64,000 nucleotides of DNA. Origin: Gemmatimonas sp. (GTDB taxonomy: Bacteria; Gemmatimonadota; Gemmatimonadetes; Gemmatimonadales; Gemmatimonadaceae). Both the position numbers and the translations under genes were made by a program. The DNA lies in assembly GCA_011390805.1 (NCBI GenBank), contig JAABRT010000003.1:1-64000 (forward strand), given 5' to 3'. A model generated the notes under the pieces. The model searched no databases. It was not told the DNA's origin and saw only the letters and a list, made by a program, of their open reading frames with translations. How positions within the stretch are numbered: position 1 is the stretch's first letter; each line of letters starts with the position of its first letter. Shown here in pieces: positions 49,722 through 58,234 of the stretch.

Positions 49722-50702
49722 TCAGCTCTGAAATATTGAACGTTCCGCGACAGCCAGTTCATCGCGCAACTTGCCGTAGCTTTCCCAACGTGCGCGGCTT
49801 ACGGTGCCCGCCTCTACCGCTTCGCGCACGGCACAGCCCGGCTCCACCAGATGTGTGCAGTCGGCAAACCGGCATTCGTCGAGATACGGTCTCAGCTCAG
49901 GAAAGCAGGTGGCTACCTCACGCATCGCGATGCCCCACAATCCTACTTCGCGCAATCCCGGTGTGTCGGCCACAAATCCACCGCCCGGCAGCGGGTGCAG
50001 CAACGCACCAACGGTTGTGTGCCGTCCTTTGTTCACGCTTTCGCTGATGGCGCCCACACGCAAATCGAGTCCGGGAAACAGCGCATTCATGAGCGATGAT
50101 TTGCCCACGCCCGATGGCCCTGACAACGCCGATACTTTCCCGCGAATCGTGTCACGCAGCTCGGGCAGTCCATCACCGGTGATCACGCTCGTGTAATGCA
50201 CCGGATAGCCCGCCCGCTCGTAATCACCGAATGTGGCACGCGCTTTGGTGGCAGCCGCCAGATCGCATTTGTTCACCACGATGCGCGCCGCGAGCTCATT
50301 CGCTTCGGCGATTACCAGAAAGCGATCGAGCATGCGCGGATGCGGATCGGGGTTGGCTGCGGCAAACACCACCAGCACCTGATCGAGATTGGCTACTACC
50401 ACACGCTCACCAACCGCCCGTCCCGGCGCACGTCGCGCCAGCTGTGAGCGCCGAGGGTGAATGGCCGCGATCGACCACGTCACTCCGTCGTTGTCGGCGT
50501 CAACATCCACGATGTCACCAACCGCCAGCTTGAGCGGACGGGCCACAGCGCGCGATTGATTGCCGCCCGTCTGTCGCTGATTGGTGTTCTGCTCTTCGTC
50601 TTTTTTGAGACGTCCGCGCAGTGAACACTCCACCACGTCGCCGTTCTCGAGCAGCACGCGCCACACGCCGCCGGTGCCGGAGAGTACGGTGCCGACCGTC
50701 AT
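49722..50702 (-). CDS. rsgA: Ribosome small subunit GTPase RsgA
   Basis: RsgA (YjeQ) is a circularly permuted GTPase that assists 30S maturation. An N-terminal OB fold (VGTVLSGTGGVWRVLLENGDVVECSLRG) is followed by the permuted GTPase motifs: NKCDLAAATK (G4), GPSGVGKSSLMN (G1) and DTPGLREVGL (G3). The C-terminal zinc site (CRFADCTHLVEPGCAV) is also seen. At 326 aa it is normal length. The start overlaps the end of the next upstream gene by 4 nt. Confidence 0.95.
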   Translation of the reverse strand: MTVGTVLSGTGGVWRVLLENGDVVECSLRGRLKKDEEQNTNQRQTGGNQSRAVARPLKLAVGDIVDVDADNDGVTWSIAAIHPRRSQLARRAPGRAVGERVVVANLDQVLVVFAAANPDPHPRMLDRFLVIAEANELAARIVVNKCDLAAATKARATFGDYERAGYPVHYTSVITGDGLPELRDTIRGKVSALSGPSGVGKSSLMNALFPGLDLRVGAISESVNKGRHTTVGALLHPLPGGGFVADTPGLREVGLWGIAMREVATCFPELRPYLDECRFADCTHLVEPGCAVREAVEAGTVSRARWESYGKLRDELAVAERSIFQS

Positions 50703-50992
50703 GCGGGCGTGCCCGCTTCACGCGCGCGAATCAATCCGTCGAGCGTGGCTTTCACCACCAGCAATGACATCTGCCCCGCCGCGCGCTTCACCGCTTCTTC
50801 GCTTGTACCGCGCACCAGAAAGCCGGTTTCCAGATGCCCCAGTGCTTCCGGCTCACCGCGTCCCCATTGCACAAAAAACAGATACGCCCCCCAGGGCGCG
50901 GCATCGTCACCTGTGGTATCGGTGAGAATGTCCGCCGAATACGACGCACCATCGAGCCCTTCAAACGCCGCCGGCCGAGCATGCACAGCCAT
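50699..50992 (-). CDS. Hypothetical protein coupled to rsgA
   Basis: A 97 aa protein with no recognised domain. It has a compact alpha/beta pattern (GASYSADILTDTT ... WGAYLFFVQWGRG ... MSLLVVKATLDGLIRARE). Its stop overlaps the rsgA ATG by 4 nt (ATGA), so the two are likely cotranslated. The reading frame remains open upstream of ATG 50992 for about 45 codons into the putA-like gene, with no ATG, GTG or TTG, which is unusual. It could start at a non-standard codon such as CTG. Confidence 0.6.
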   Translation of the reverse strand: MAVHARPAAFEGLDGASYSADILTDTTGDDAAPWGAYLFFVQWGRGEPEALGHLETGFLVRGTSEEAVKRAAGQMSLLVVKATLDGLIRAREAGTPA

Positions 50993-51075
50993 GTAGCCGC
51001 CCAGCGTGCGCTCGTCTCCGGCGTCGGGATCCGGAGGCAGATGCTGCCCCGCGTGCGTGCTCAGCGGCTGCTCAC

Positions 51076-52047
51076 TTAGTGCGCGCCATTGTGACGCGCA
51101 GTTGAAGAGGAGTTCCGGGAACCGCTGAGCGCCTCACGCACGATATTGCCCGTCATGAACGCAATGTTGGCCGGACGTTCAGCCAGGCGACGCATGAGGT
51201 ACGGATACCACTGCGTACCAAACGGGATGTACACACGCACCAGCCAGCCATCGGCCACAAGAGCTTCCTGCAAATCGCGCCGCACTCCGTAGAGCATCTG
51301 AAACTCGAAGCGTCGCGGCGAGATGTTTTCGGCGCGCGCAAAACGCTTGGCCTCTTCAATGATCGCTTCGTCATGCGTGGCAAGGCCGGGATACTGCCCA
51401 CGTGACATCAGTCGATGCATGCCTTGCACGTACGTGCGGTCTACATCGGCTTTGTCAGGAAAGGCAATGTCTTCCGATTCCTTGTACGCGCCCTTGCACA
51501 AACGCACACGGGCGCCAATGCCGATGGCTCGCTCAATGTCGTCGAGTGTGCGTCGCAGCGCAGTTTGCAGCACAATACCAACCCGCTTCGGGTAGTGGCT
51601 GTACAAGTCGCGCTCAAAGGTATCAATGGTGCGCTGCGTATAGTCGCTGCCTTCCATATCGAGCCGCACAAACGAATCGTACTGTTCGGCGCGCGCAATG
51701 ATCTCGCTCACCACCTCAACGCAAAGCGCGTCGCTGATGTCCTGCCCCAGCGCGGTGAGTTTCACCGAAACGTTGCACTCAAGCTTGCGATCATTGATGG
51801 CATCAAGCAGTTCAAGATATTGCCGTCCCGTTTCGCGTGCTTCGGCTTCGTTGGTGACACTCTCGCCAAGCAAGTCGAGGGTGGCCATGATGCCATGGGC
51901 GTTGAGTTCGGCTGCGGCATCACACGCCGCTTCGATCGTTTCACCGGCCACAAATCGCGATGCCATGCGGCGGGCAAAACCGTTACCGCGAATGAAATCA
52001 AAAACGCGCTGCTGGCGCGACAAATAAAGCAGTGAGTTGCGAAGCAT
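51076..52047 (-). CDS. Proline dehydrogenase
   Basis: The single-domain FAD enzyme oxidises proline to pyrroline-5-carboxylate and feeds electrons to quinone. The TIM-barrel signatures are ATLDLLGESVTN, CNVSVKLTALGQDIS, VRLDMEGSDYTQ, RLCKGAYKESEDIAF and YIPFGTQWYPYLMRRLAERPAN, all matching PRODH. The C-terminal pyrroline-5-carboxylate dehydrogenase half of PutA is absent, as in bacteria with separate genes. Its 3' end is close to the hypothetical gene feeding rsgA. Confidence 0.93.
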   Translation of the reverse strand: MLRNSLLYLSRQQRVFDFIRGNGFARRMASRFVAGETIEAACDAAAELNAHGIMATLDLLGESVTNEAEARETGRQYLELLDAINDRKLECNVSVKLTALGQDISDALCVEVVSEIIARAEQYDSFVRLDMEGSDYTQRTIDTFERDLYSHYPKRVGIVLQTALRRTLDDIERAIGIGARVRLCKGAYKESEDIAFPDKADVDRTYVQGMHRLMSRGQYPGLATHDEAIIEEAKRFARAENISPRRFEFQMLYGVRRDLQEALVADGWLVRVYIPFGTQWYPYLMRRLAERPANIAFMTGNIVREALSGSRNSSSTARHNGAH

Positions 52048-52192
52048 GTAGCAAGGCGACAGGTCCGGGGGGCCTCTGCGCCCCCCGCGCGAATATCATC
52101 CCGCATTCGCGGGACGCCCGCGAAATATAGCCGGGCTGCTGCTGTCAACGTGAAGACGCATCGCTGCTGGCAACGCGGAGCTATTGCTGCGG

Positions 52193-53893
52193 TCAACGTG
52201 GAGTTGATTGAAGGCGCCACACGGGCGCCACGCGTCCCACCGCGAGACCGGCATCGAGCATGTTCCACGTCACCAGTCCGTCGTCACTTTCCGGCTCGAG
52301 CAGCAGCATCGCCAGCCGGTCCAGTGGGGTGCCGGTACGGATCAGCCAACTGCCCGCCGGCACCGTACGCACTTCGCTGCGCCACCGCCCTTCCAGCCGC
52401 ACTTCGTTGTGCCCCTGAAACGGACGCGGCGAGCGCACAATGGAATCAATGGTGAACAGCTCAACATCAACGCGCATCGCGGTTTCCACGCGCTCCACGG
52501 CCACGCCATGGGCCCGCAATCGCGGTAACGCGGAATCGGCAGCCGCGGCTTCAAGAATCCATCCACCGGCCGGCGCCGTACGCGAGAGCGCGGCTTCAAA
52601 GCGATCAACCACCGGCATGCGTACCGATGCAAAGCGACCGGTGCGCTTGATGCCCGGCGGCATGCCAGGTTCGTGGCGAGCGGTGGAATCGGGCAGACGC
52701 TCAAGAATCTCAACCAGCACCGGCAAGGTGTCAGGCGTAGTCCAGAAGCGCGCTCGAATGGGCACGTCGGGCAATGCCTGTGCTGCACCAAAGGTGGACG
52801 CGCGACGTCCCTCCGCGACCCGCGCGCGAATCTCCGCCGGACGCTCCGCCACGTACGACAGCACCTCTTCCACAAACGCGCGCGTTGAGGCCACGCGAAT
52901 ATCAAACGCGTCGTGCGAGAACGCTTCGCTCAAAATCGACATGGCGCCGCGCAAACCATAGTAGTTGGTACCAAAGCGCTGCTTGTGCTCATACGTGACG
53001 AACGCCCGCTTGAGCGTATCGGTCAGCGAGCGGCGCCCCTGTTCGCCGGTGAAGTTGCCGTACGGATAAATGCGGAAGTTGTGCCGCTCACGCATGCGCT
53101 CACGTACGTTCACCAGCATGGTATCGCCTACATACGGCGCCAGCGGCGACGCCGGATGCAGTGAGGGCGAATAGGTGAGATGATAGCCGTGATAGCTGCC
53201 GTTGGTGGTGTGAAGGTCCATGAACAGATCGGGCTCCCACGCCACAATCGCCGCCAGCGTGCCGCGCGTTTCCGGTGCCTCGGCTTTGATATAGTCGCGA
53301 TTGAGATCGAGTCCCTGCGCATTCGGCCGCTCACCAATCCGCGCCGGACCATTCTGCGATCCACGATTGCGCGCCTGATCACCGAACTGTTCGTTTCCGT
53401 CGGCGTTGTAGATGGGCACCACGAGCAGTACCAGCGAATCCAGTACGTTGGCCCCGGTCTCAAAGGACAGGTCGCGCAACAGTGCCTGCACCGCTTCTTT
53501 CCCTTCCACTTCACCGGCGTGGATATTGGCCTGCACGTAGACAATCGGGCGACCGAGTGCACGTGCCTCGGCTGGCGTACGCACCGTGGGTCGTGACGCA
53601 ATAACGAGTGGCAGCGAGCGCCCCTCGTTGGTGCGCGCGAGCTCGGTTACGGTAATCGGTGCACCCATTACCACGAGCGAATCAACAAACGCGATCACAT
53701 CGGCGTAGGTTGAGGTCTCGGTATAGTTACTGCGCTCCGCACGGGTTACGGGGCGGGAGGCTCCGCCTTGTGCCGCAGCCACAGACGGCGCGGCAGTGGC
53801 GACAACGGCCGCCGCAATCATCCCAGCGGCAAGAAGAGCGCGACGATATGCTGCTACCGACACTGCCTGACGTATGGTGCGGGACATGCTCAT
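52193..53893 (-). CDS. Exported M14 family peptidase
   Basis: A zinc carboxypeptidase with a signal peptide (LLAAGMIAAAVVATAAPSVAAAQ). The HxxE ligand pair is in QANIHAGEVEGKE, the third His in LFMDLHTTNGSYHGYH, and the catalytic Glu probably in SILSEAFSHDAF near residue 310. It lacks the acidic calcium-like loops found in the 9019/10782 pair. The stop-start overlap with the DinB gene (ATGA) shows it is the last gene of a four-gene run that includes fatty acid oxidation enzymes, an unusual mixture. Confidence 0.85.
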   Translation of the reverse strand: MSMSRTIRQAVSVAAYRRALLAAGMIAAAVVATAAPSVAAAQGGASRPVTRAERSNYTETSTYADVIAFVDSLVVMGAPITVTELARTNEGRSLPLVIASRPTVRTPAEARALGRPIVYVQANIHAGEVEGKEAVQALLRDLSFETGANVLDSLVLLVVPIYNADGNEQFGDQARNRGSQNGPARIGERPNAQGLDLNRDYIKAEAPETRGTLAAIVAWEPDLFMDLHTTNGSYHGYHLTYSPSLHPASPLAPYVGDTMLVNVRERMRERHNFRIYPYGNFTGEQGRRSLTDTLKRAFVTYEHKQRFGTNYYGLRGAMSILSEAFSHDAFDIRVASTRAFVEEVLSYVAERPAEIRARVAEGRRASTFGAAQALPDVPIRARFWTTPDTLPVLVEILERLPDSTARHEPGMPPGIKRTGRFASVRMPVVDRFEAALSRTAPAGGWILEAAAADSALPRLRAHGVAVERVETAMRVDVELFTIDSIVRSPRPFQGHNEVRLEGRWRSEVRTVPAGSWLIRTGTPLDRLAMLLLEPESDDGLVTWNMLDAGLAVGRVAPVWRLQSTPR

Positions 53894-54510
53894 GACGTTG
53901 TGGAAGAAGTTGGTGTGGCGGGTGACGCAGTCAGCTGCGACAGTAACTCACGCAGCTGATCGGTGTGACGCGCTTCGTGACGCGCGATCATGAGCAACCA
54001 TTCGTACAAGGTGATTTCGCCGAGGCGGGGATGCGGCGCGGAGACGCTGCCAAGCGGCAGTCCATTGGCCTTCTCAATGGCGTCGAGCAGACGGGTGCGC
54101 GATTGCATCAACTGTTCGAGCGCCTCGTCAAACGAGGCGTTCTCAGCCGGTGCAACCCGCTCGGGCGCCTGCAACCGTTGGTTGCGCAGCTGAACGGAGA
54201 AGCGGTTAAACGCTTCAATCACTGCGGCCGGGTCACTGGTGGTGTCCGGCGGCGCACCGGCTTCACGAAGCTGCCGCGCGTGCACGCTGAACAGCTTGCC
54301 CGAGGACTGCTCCACCACGGCCAGATGCGACAGATTCTCGGCCGCCGTCCAGCGATCCGGCGCCGGACGGACCTCCCGTTGCGCGGCAGGAATGCTCTGC
54401 GCCACCTCGAGCAACTTTTCGCGTTCCTGCGCGAGTTCGCGAACAATCGCGGAGAGAACCGGGTGCAATGGCTCGGACGCAGCGGAGTGATTCGTGTCCT
54501 GTGTAGACAT
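53890..54510 (-). CDS. DinB family protein
   Basis: About 206 aa with the four-helix DinB/DUF664-type pattern: RWTAAENLSHLAVVEQSSGKLF carries the first His, and LLMIARHEARHTDQLREL the HxxxH metal pair near the C-terminus. DinB proteins are damage-inducible, metal-binding helical bundles related to thiol-S-transferases. Both ends overlap neighbours: 1 nt with the upstream FadJ-like gene and 4 nt with the M14 gene. Confidence 0.8.
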   Translation of the reverse strand: MSTQDTNHSAASEPLHPVLSAIVRELAQEREKLLEVAQSIPAAQREVRPAPDRWTAAENLSHLAVVEQSSGKLFSVHARQLREAGAPPDTTSDPAAVIEAFNRFSVQLRNQRLQAPERVAPAENASFDEALEQLMQSRTRLLDAIEKANGLPLGSVSAPHPRLGEITLYEWLLMIARHEARHTDQLRELLSQLTASPATPTSSTTS

Positions 54511-56702
54511 CAGAGCGGTTTTCCTGTTGAGGGATAGAATCGTTCACCGCGTCTGGCCATCTCCGCCAGACGCGGCGCCGGAGTAAAGCGACCGGGAAAG
54601 CGTTCGTCCAACGCCTGCAACCGACTCACTACTTCTTTGGCACCCAGCGCGTCAATTGCCCGGAACGGTCCGCCGCGAAATGGTGGAAAGCCAATTCCAA
54701 ACACTGCACCGATGTCTCCGTCGCGCGTTGAGCGCAGCACACCATCATCGAGGCAGCGCACAGCCTCATTCAGCATCGGCAACACTGTGCGATCATGAAT
54801 CGCGCTTGTCTCCATCGCGCGTCGCGCGCCTTCAACACTCGTCATGGCGTAGATCGCTTCATCGGGACCATCGCGCTTGCCATCGTCATCATAGCGATAA
54901 AAACCGCGTCCACCTTTTCTTCCGGTGCGTCCCGTTTCAATCACGCGCTGCAACGTGTCTGATGCATCCATGCGCGCACCAAACGCCGCCGACATAATGC
55001 GCCCCGACTTGTCGGCGATATCCAGCCCCACTTCATCGAGCAACGTGATCGGTCCCACCGGAAAGCCGTACGCCACCAGTGCCTTGTCGATGGAGTCCAT
55101 GGCCACGCCTTCATCGAGCAGCTTGCCCGCCTCGTTGATGTACGGCGCGAGAATGCGGTTCACGTAGAAGCCCGGCCCGTCACTTACCACGATCACCGTC
55201 TTGCCAAGGCGTTTTCCATAGGCCACTGCGGTGGCGGTGGTGTGTGCGCTCGTCTGTGGCGTCACGATCACTTCCAGCAGCGGCATCTTGTGCACGGGGC
55301 TGAAAAAATGCATGCCCACGACGCGGTCCGGATGTGCCGACGCCTTCGCAATGTCAGCGATCGGGATTGTGCTGGTGTTCGACGCGAAGATCGCACCGGG
55401 CGCAACCTGCTCAATCTCACGCAACACGTCATGCTTGACGGCGAGATCTTCAAACACCGCTTCAATCACCAGATCTGCGCGCGTGAAGCCCGTGTAGTCG
55501 GTCCCGCCACTCACCAGCGACAGCATATCGCTGAACGCCAACGGCGTGATACGACGTTTGCGCCGACGTTCATCAAGCACGGTGCGCACGGCCCGTACAC
55601 CACTGGCCACGCGTTCGAGCGATGCATCTTTCAGTCGCACCTGCGTGCCCTGCTGCACGGCAACGGTCGCAATGCCCGCTCCCATGAAACCGGCCCCCAC
55701 AATGCCCAATCGGTGTACCGGCGTTGTGTCAACCGGCTGATCGGTGCCCGAGTCTTTTTTGAGCGAAGTGGTGGCAAAAAACAGAAAGGTCAACTCTCGC
55801 GACACATCGCTTACCGCGAGCTTGCCAAACGCACGCGCCTCGGCGTCGAGTCCACGCGCCATGCCATGCGAATAGCCTTCGGCCACCACTTCAATGGCGG
55901 CGAGTGGTGCGGGATATGCCCCTTTGGTTTTCTTGAGCACCGTATCACGCGCCTGCTTGAACACCACCGCACGTCCGACGGGATTTTCCTCGAGCAGTAA
56001 CCCACTCGCACCACCGCGACGTGCCACGCGTTTCCGTGTGCCAGCGGCCAGCTCACGCGCGCGCTGCATTGCGACCTTTTCAAGGATCGCGGGATGCACG
56101 AGGTCATCCACCAATCCAAGCTTGCGCGCCTGTCGCGGCTTGATGTTGCGACCGGTGAGAATCATGTCGAGCGACGCCTGCAATCCAATCAGTCTGGGCA
56201 GGCGTTGTGTGCCACCGGCACCGGGCAATAAACCGAGTTGCACTTCGGGCAATGCGCACACCGACTTCGTGTGGTCGCTCAGCACCCGCCAATGACAGGC
56301 CAGCGCGACTTCCAATCCACCACCAAGACACGCGCCATGAATAGCCGCCACCACAGGTTTAGGGAGTGCCGCCAGCTTGTCGAGCATATGCTGACCGGTG
56401 CGCGACAGCGCTTCACCCTCCGTGGCACTGTTCACGCGTACCAGTTGTTCAATGTCTGCGCCGGCAATCCACACATCAGGCTTGCCGCTGCGCAGCACCG
56501 CGGCAATGATCGATCTGTCTTCCTGCAGCCGAGCAAAGATCGCATCGAACTCGGTGCTGAGCGACGAACTGAGCGCGTTCACCGCGGCGCCGGGCGTGTC
56601 GAACGTGATGATGGCGATACCTTCTTCAACCTGCATGGAGAGCGAGCTTTTCGACTCGCGTATCGTGCTGGTCGTCGCACCCCCGTCATTGCTGTCGCTC
56701 AT
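54510..56702 (-). CDS. Fatty acid oxidation complex alpha subunit-like (enoyl-CoA hydratase / 3-hydroxyacyl-CoA dehydrogenase)
   Basis: A bifunctional beta-oxidation enzyme. The N-terminal crotonase half (residues ~20-200) has GAAVNALSSSLSTEF, AIHGACLGGGLEVALACHWRV and LPEVQLGLLPGAGGTQRLPRL. The C-terminal half is a NAD-dependent dehydrogenase: LGIVGAGFMGAGIA for NAD binding and ASNTSTIPIADIA, then HFFSPVHKMPLLEVI. I chose ATG 56702, which overlaps the thiolase stop (ATGA). Length 730 aa is normal for FadB/FadJ. It acts with the thiolase encoded immediately upstream. Confidence 0.9.
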   Translation of the reverse strand: MSDSNDGGATTSTIRESKSSLSMQVEEGIAIITFDTPGAAVNALSSSLSTEFDAIFARLQEDRSIIAAVLRSGKPDVWIAGADIEQLVRVNSATEGEALSRTGQHMLDKLAALPKPVVAAIHGACLGGGLEVALACHWRVLSDHTKSVCALPEVQLGLLPGAGGTQRLPRLIGLQASLDMILTGRNIKPRQARKLGLVDDLVHPAILEKVAMQRARELAAGTRKRVARRGGASGLLLEENPVGRAVVFKQARDTVLKKTKGAYPAPLAAIEVVAEGYSHGMARGLDAEARAFGKLAVSDVSRELTFLFFATTSLKKDSGTDQPVDTTPVHRLGIVGAGFMGAGIATVAVQQGTQVRLKDASLERVASGVRAVRTVLDERRRKRRITPLAFSDMLSLVSGGTDYTGFTRADLVIEAVFEDLAVKHDVLREIEQVAPGAIFASNTSTIPIADIAKASAHPDRVVGMHFFSPVHKMPLLEVIVTPQTSAHTTATAVAYGKRLGKTVIVVSDGPGFYVNRILAPYINEAGKLLDEGVAMDSIDKALVAYGFPVGPITLLDEVGLDIADKSGRIMSAAFGARMDASDTLQRVIETGRTGRKGGRGFYRYDDDGKRDGPDEAIYAMTSVEGARRAMETSAIHDRTVLPMLNEAVRCLDDGVLRSTRDGDIGAVFGIGFPPFRGGPFRAIDALGAKEVVSRLQALDERFPGRFTPAPRLAEMARRGERFYPSTGKPL

Positions 56703-57997
56703 ACGCGCTCCACCACCATCGCGTGCCCCATGCCACCGGCGGCGCACACCGTAAGCAAACCAAACTGTCCACCGCGTCGCCCTAACTCGTTCAGCAACGT
56801 TGTTACAATGCGCGCACCGGTTGCACCAAACGGATGTCCGATGGACAGTGATCCACCCATCACATTCAACCGGTCGGGGTCAACCTCGCCCACCGGCTGC
56901 GATAGTCCCGCACGTTCGGCCCAGTATGGCGACGCCAATCCGAACAGGTTGCTCAACACCTGCGCCGCAAAGGCTTCGTGCATTTCAACAAGGTCCATAT
57001 CGGCGAGTGTGAGTCCGGCGCGCTCCAGGGCGCGTGGCGCTGCGAACACCGGCGCCTGCAGCAGCTGTTCGGCCGGATCAATAGCGGCGTACGCATACGA
57101 GCGGATGAATCCCAGCGGCGCATAACCAAGGCTCGCCGCCACATCTTCGCGCATGAGCAATACTGCCGATGCACCATCGGTGAGTGGCGAGGCGTTGCCC
57201 GCTGTGACCGTGCCGTACTGTTTATCAAACACCGGCTTGAGCGCTTGCAACTGTTCCAGCGAACTGTCAGCCCGTATGCCGTTGTCCGAGACAATCATGG
57301 TCTCGTGTTTAGGCGGCTGCGTGATGGGGGCGATTTCGGCTGTGAGTCTGCCATCTGCGGTGCCGGCCGCTGCGCGCTGATGCGAGCGCAAGGCAAACGC
57401 ATCCTGCGCTTCACGCGAGATGTTGTTCAACTTGGCCATTGTATCGGCCGACTGCCCCATCGTTTCACCGGTGCTGGGCTCGGAAATGGCTGGCGTAATG
57501 GGCACCAGATCGCGAGGACGAACCCGTCCCAGCACACCCAGCCGCTGCGAGAGCGACCGGGCCTTGCTCGCCGCCACCAGCGTATCGGACATTCGGCGTG
57601 AATGCAGAATGGGCACCTGCGTGAGCGATTCCGCACCTCCGGCAATCGCGACAGTTGCGTGTCCGAGCGCGATCTGGTCAGCCGCATCGGTAATCGCCTG
57701 ATTGGCCGACGCACAGGCGCGTCCCACGGTGAATGCCTGCACATCGCGCGGAAAGTGCGGCAGCAGCGAGATTTCGCGTGCGATGTTGGGCGCAATCACC
57801 GACGGCAGCACCGTGCCGAAGGCCAGCAGCTGCACCTCGGCGCCACTGAGTTCGGTGCGCTGCATCAGTGACGCGACCGCGTGCTTGCCAAGGTCAAGTG
57901 CCGAATAGTCCTTGAGCAGGGTGCCCGATCGGGCAAAAGGCGTGCGCACGCCCGCCACAATGGCGACACGGCGTCCGGGAGAACCGTAGGAGAGCAT
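56699..57997 (-). CDS. Acetyl-CoA C-acyltransferase (FadI-like thiolase)
   Basis: A 432 aa thiolase that completes beta-oxidation by cleaving 3-ketoacyl-CoA. The catalytic Cys lies in GRACASANQAI near residue 95, the His in GHPFGATGARI, the HEAFAAQVL motif before it, and the second Cys in CAAGGMGHA. It is the first gene of the thiolase/FadJ-like/DinB/M14 run and is separated by a repeat-rich gap from the BNR gene upstream. Confidence 0.92.
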   Translation of the reverse strand: MLSYGSPGRRVAIVAGVRTPFARSGTLLKDYSALDLGKHAVASLMQRTELSGAEVQLLAFGTVLPSVIAPNIAREISLLPHFPRDVQAFTVGRACASANQAITDAADQIALGHATVAIAGGAESLTQVPILHSRRMSDTLVAASKARSLSQRLGVLGRVRPRDLVPITPAISEPSTGETMGQSADTMAKLNNISREAQDAFALRSHQRAAAGTADGRLTAEIAPITQPPKHETMIVSDNGIRADSSLEQLQALKPVFDKQYGTVTAGNASPLTDGASAVLLMREDVAASLGYAPLGFIRSYAYAAIDPAEQLLQAPVFAAPRALERAGLTLADMDLVEMHEAFAAQVLSNLFGLASPYWAERAGLSQPVGEVDPDRLNVMGGSLSIGHPFGATGARIVTTLLNELGRRGGQFGLLTVCAAGGMGHAMVVERV

Positions 57998-58037
57998 TGG
58001 TGAAAGCTACCGCCAGACGCAACCTGGAGTGACCGCC

Positions 58038-58143
58038 GGCGAATCACCAGCGAATCACCGGCGAATCACCTGCTCTCGCTCAGCGCTGGATCAGCGAGTG
58101 ATCAACGATTGATCAAGGTTGCATCGAGGATTGATCAGCGAAT
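58038..58143. repeat. Short tandem repeats between thiolase and BNR genes
   Basis: Three head-to-tail 11-nt units (GGCGAATCACC, AGCGAATCACC, GGCGAATCACC) at 58038-58070. They are followed by several TGATCA-containing imperfect repeats up to about 58143 (GATCAGCGA, GATCAACGA, GATCAAGG, GATCAGCGA). This lies between divergent genes, so it may be a regulatory region with multiple binding sites or simple slippage-derived DNA. Confidence 0.65.
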
Positions 58144-58234
58144 GCTGGCCCCGACCCGTTGTAGTGCAGTACTGTGGCACTGTCGCAACTGCTGCGCCCG
58201 CCGTTCCCCCACCCTCGATTTCGGAGATCTCCCC

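Noticed and set aside
58038-58070. Three tandem repeats as a CRISPR array
   Set aside because: Units are 11 nt with no spacers; not CRISPR.
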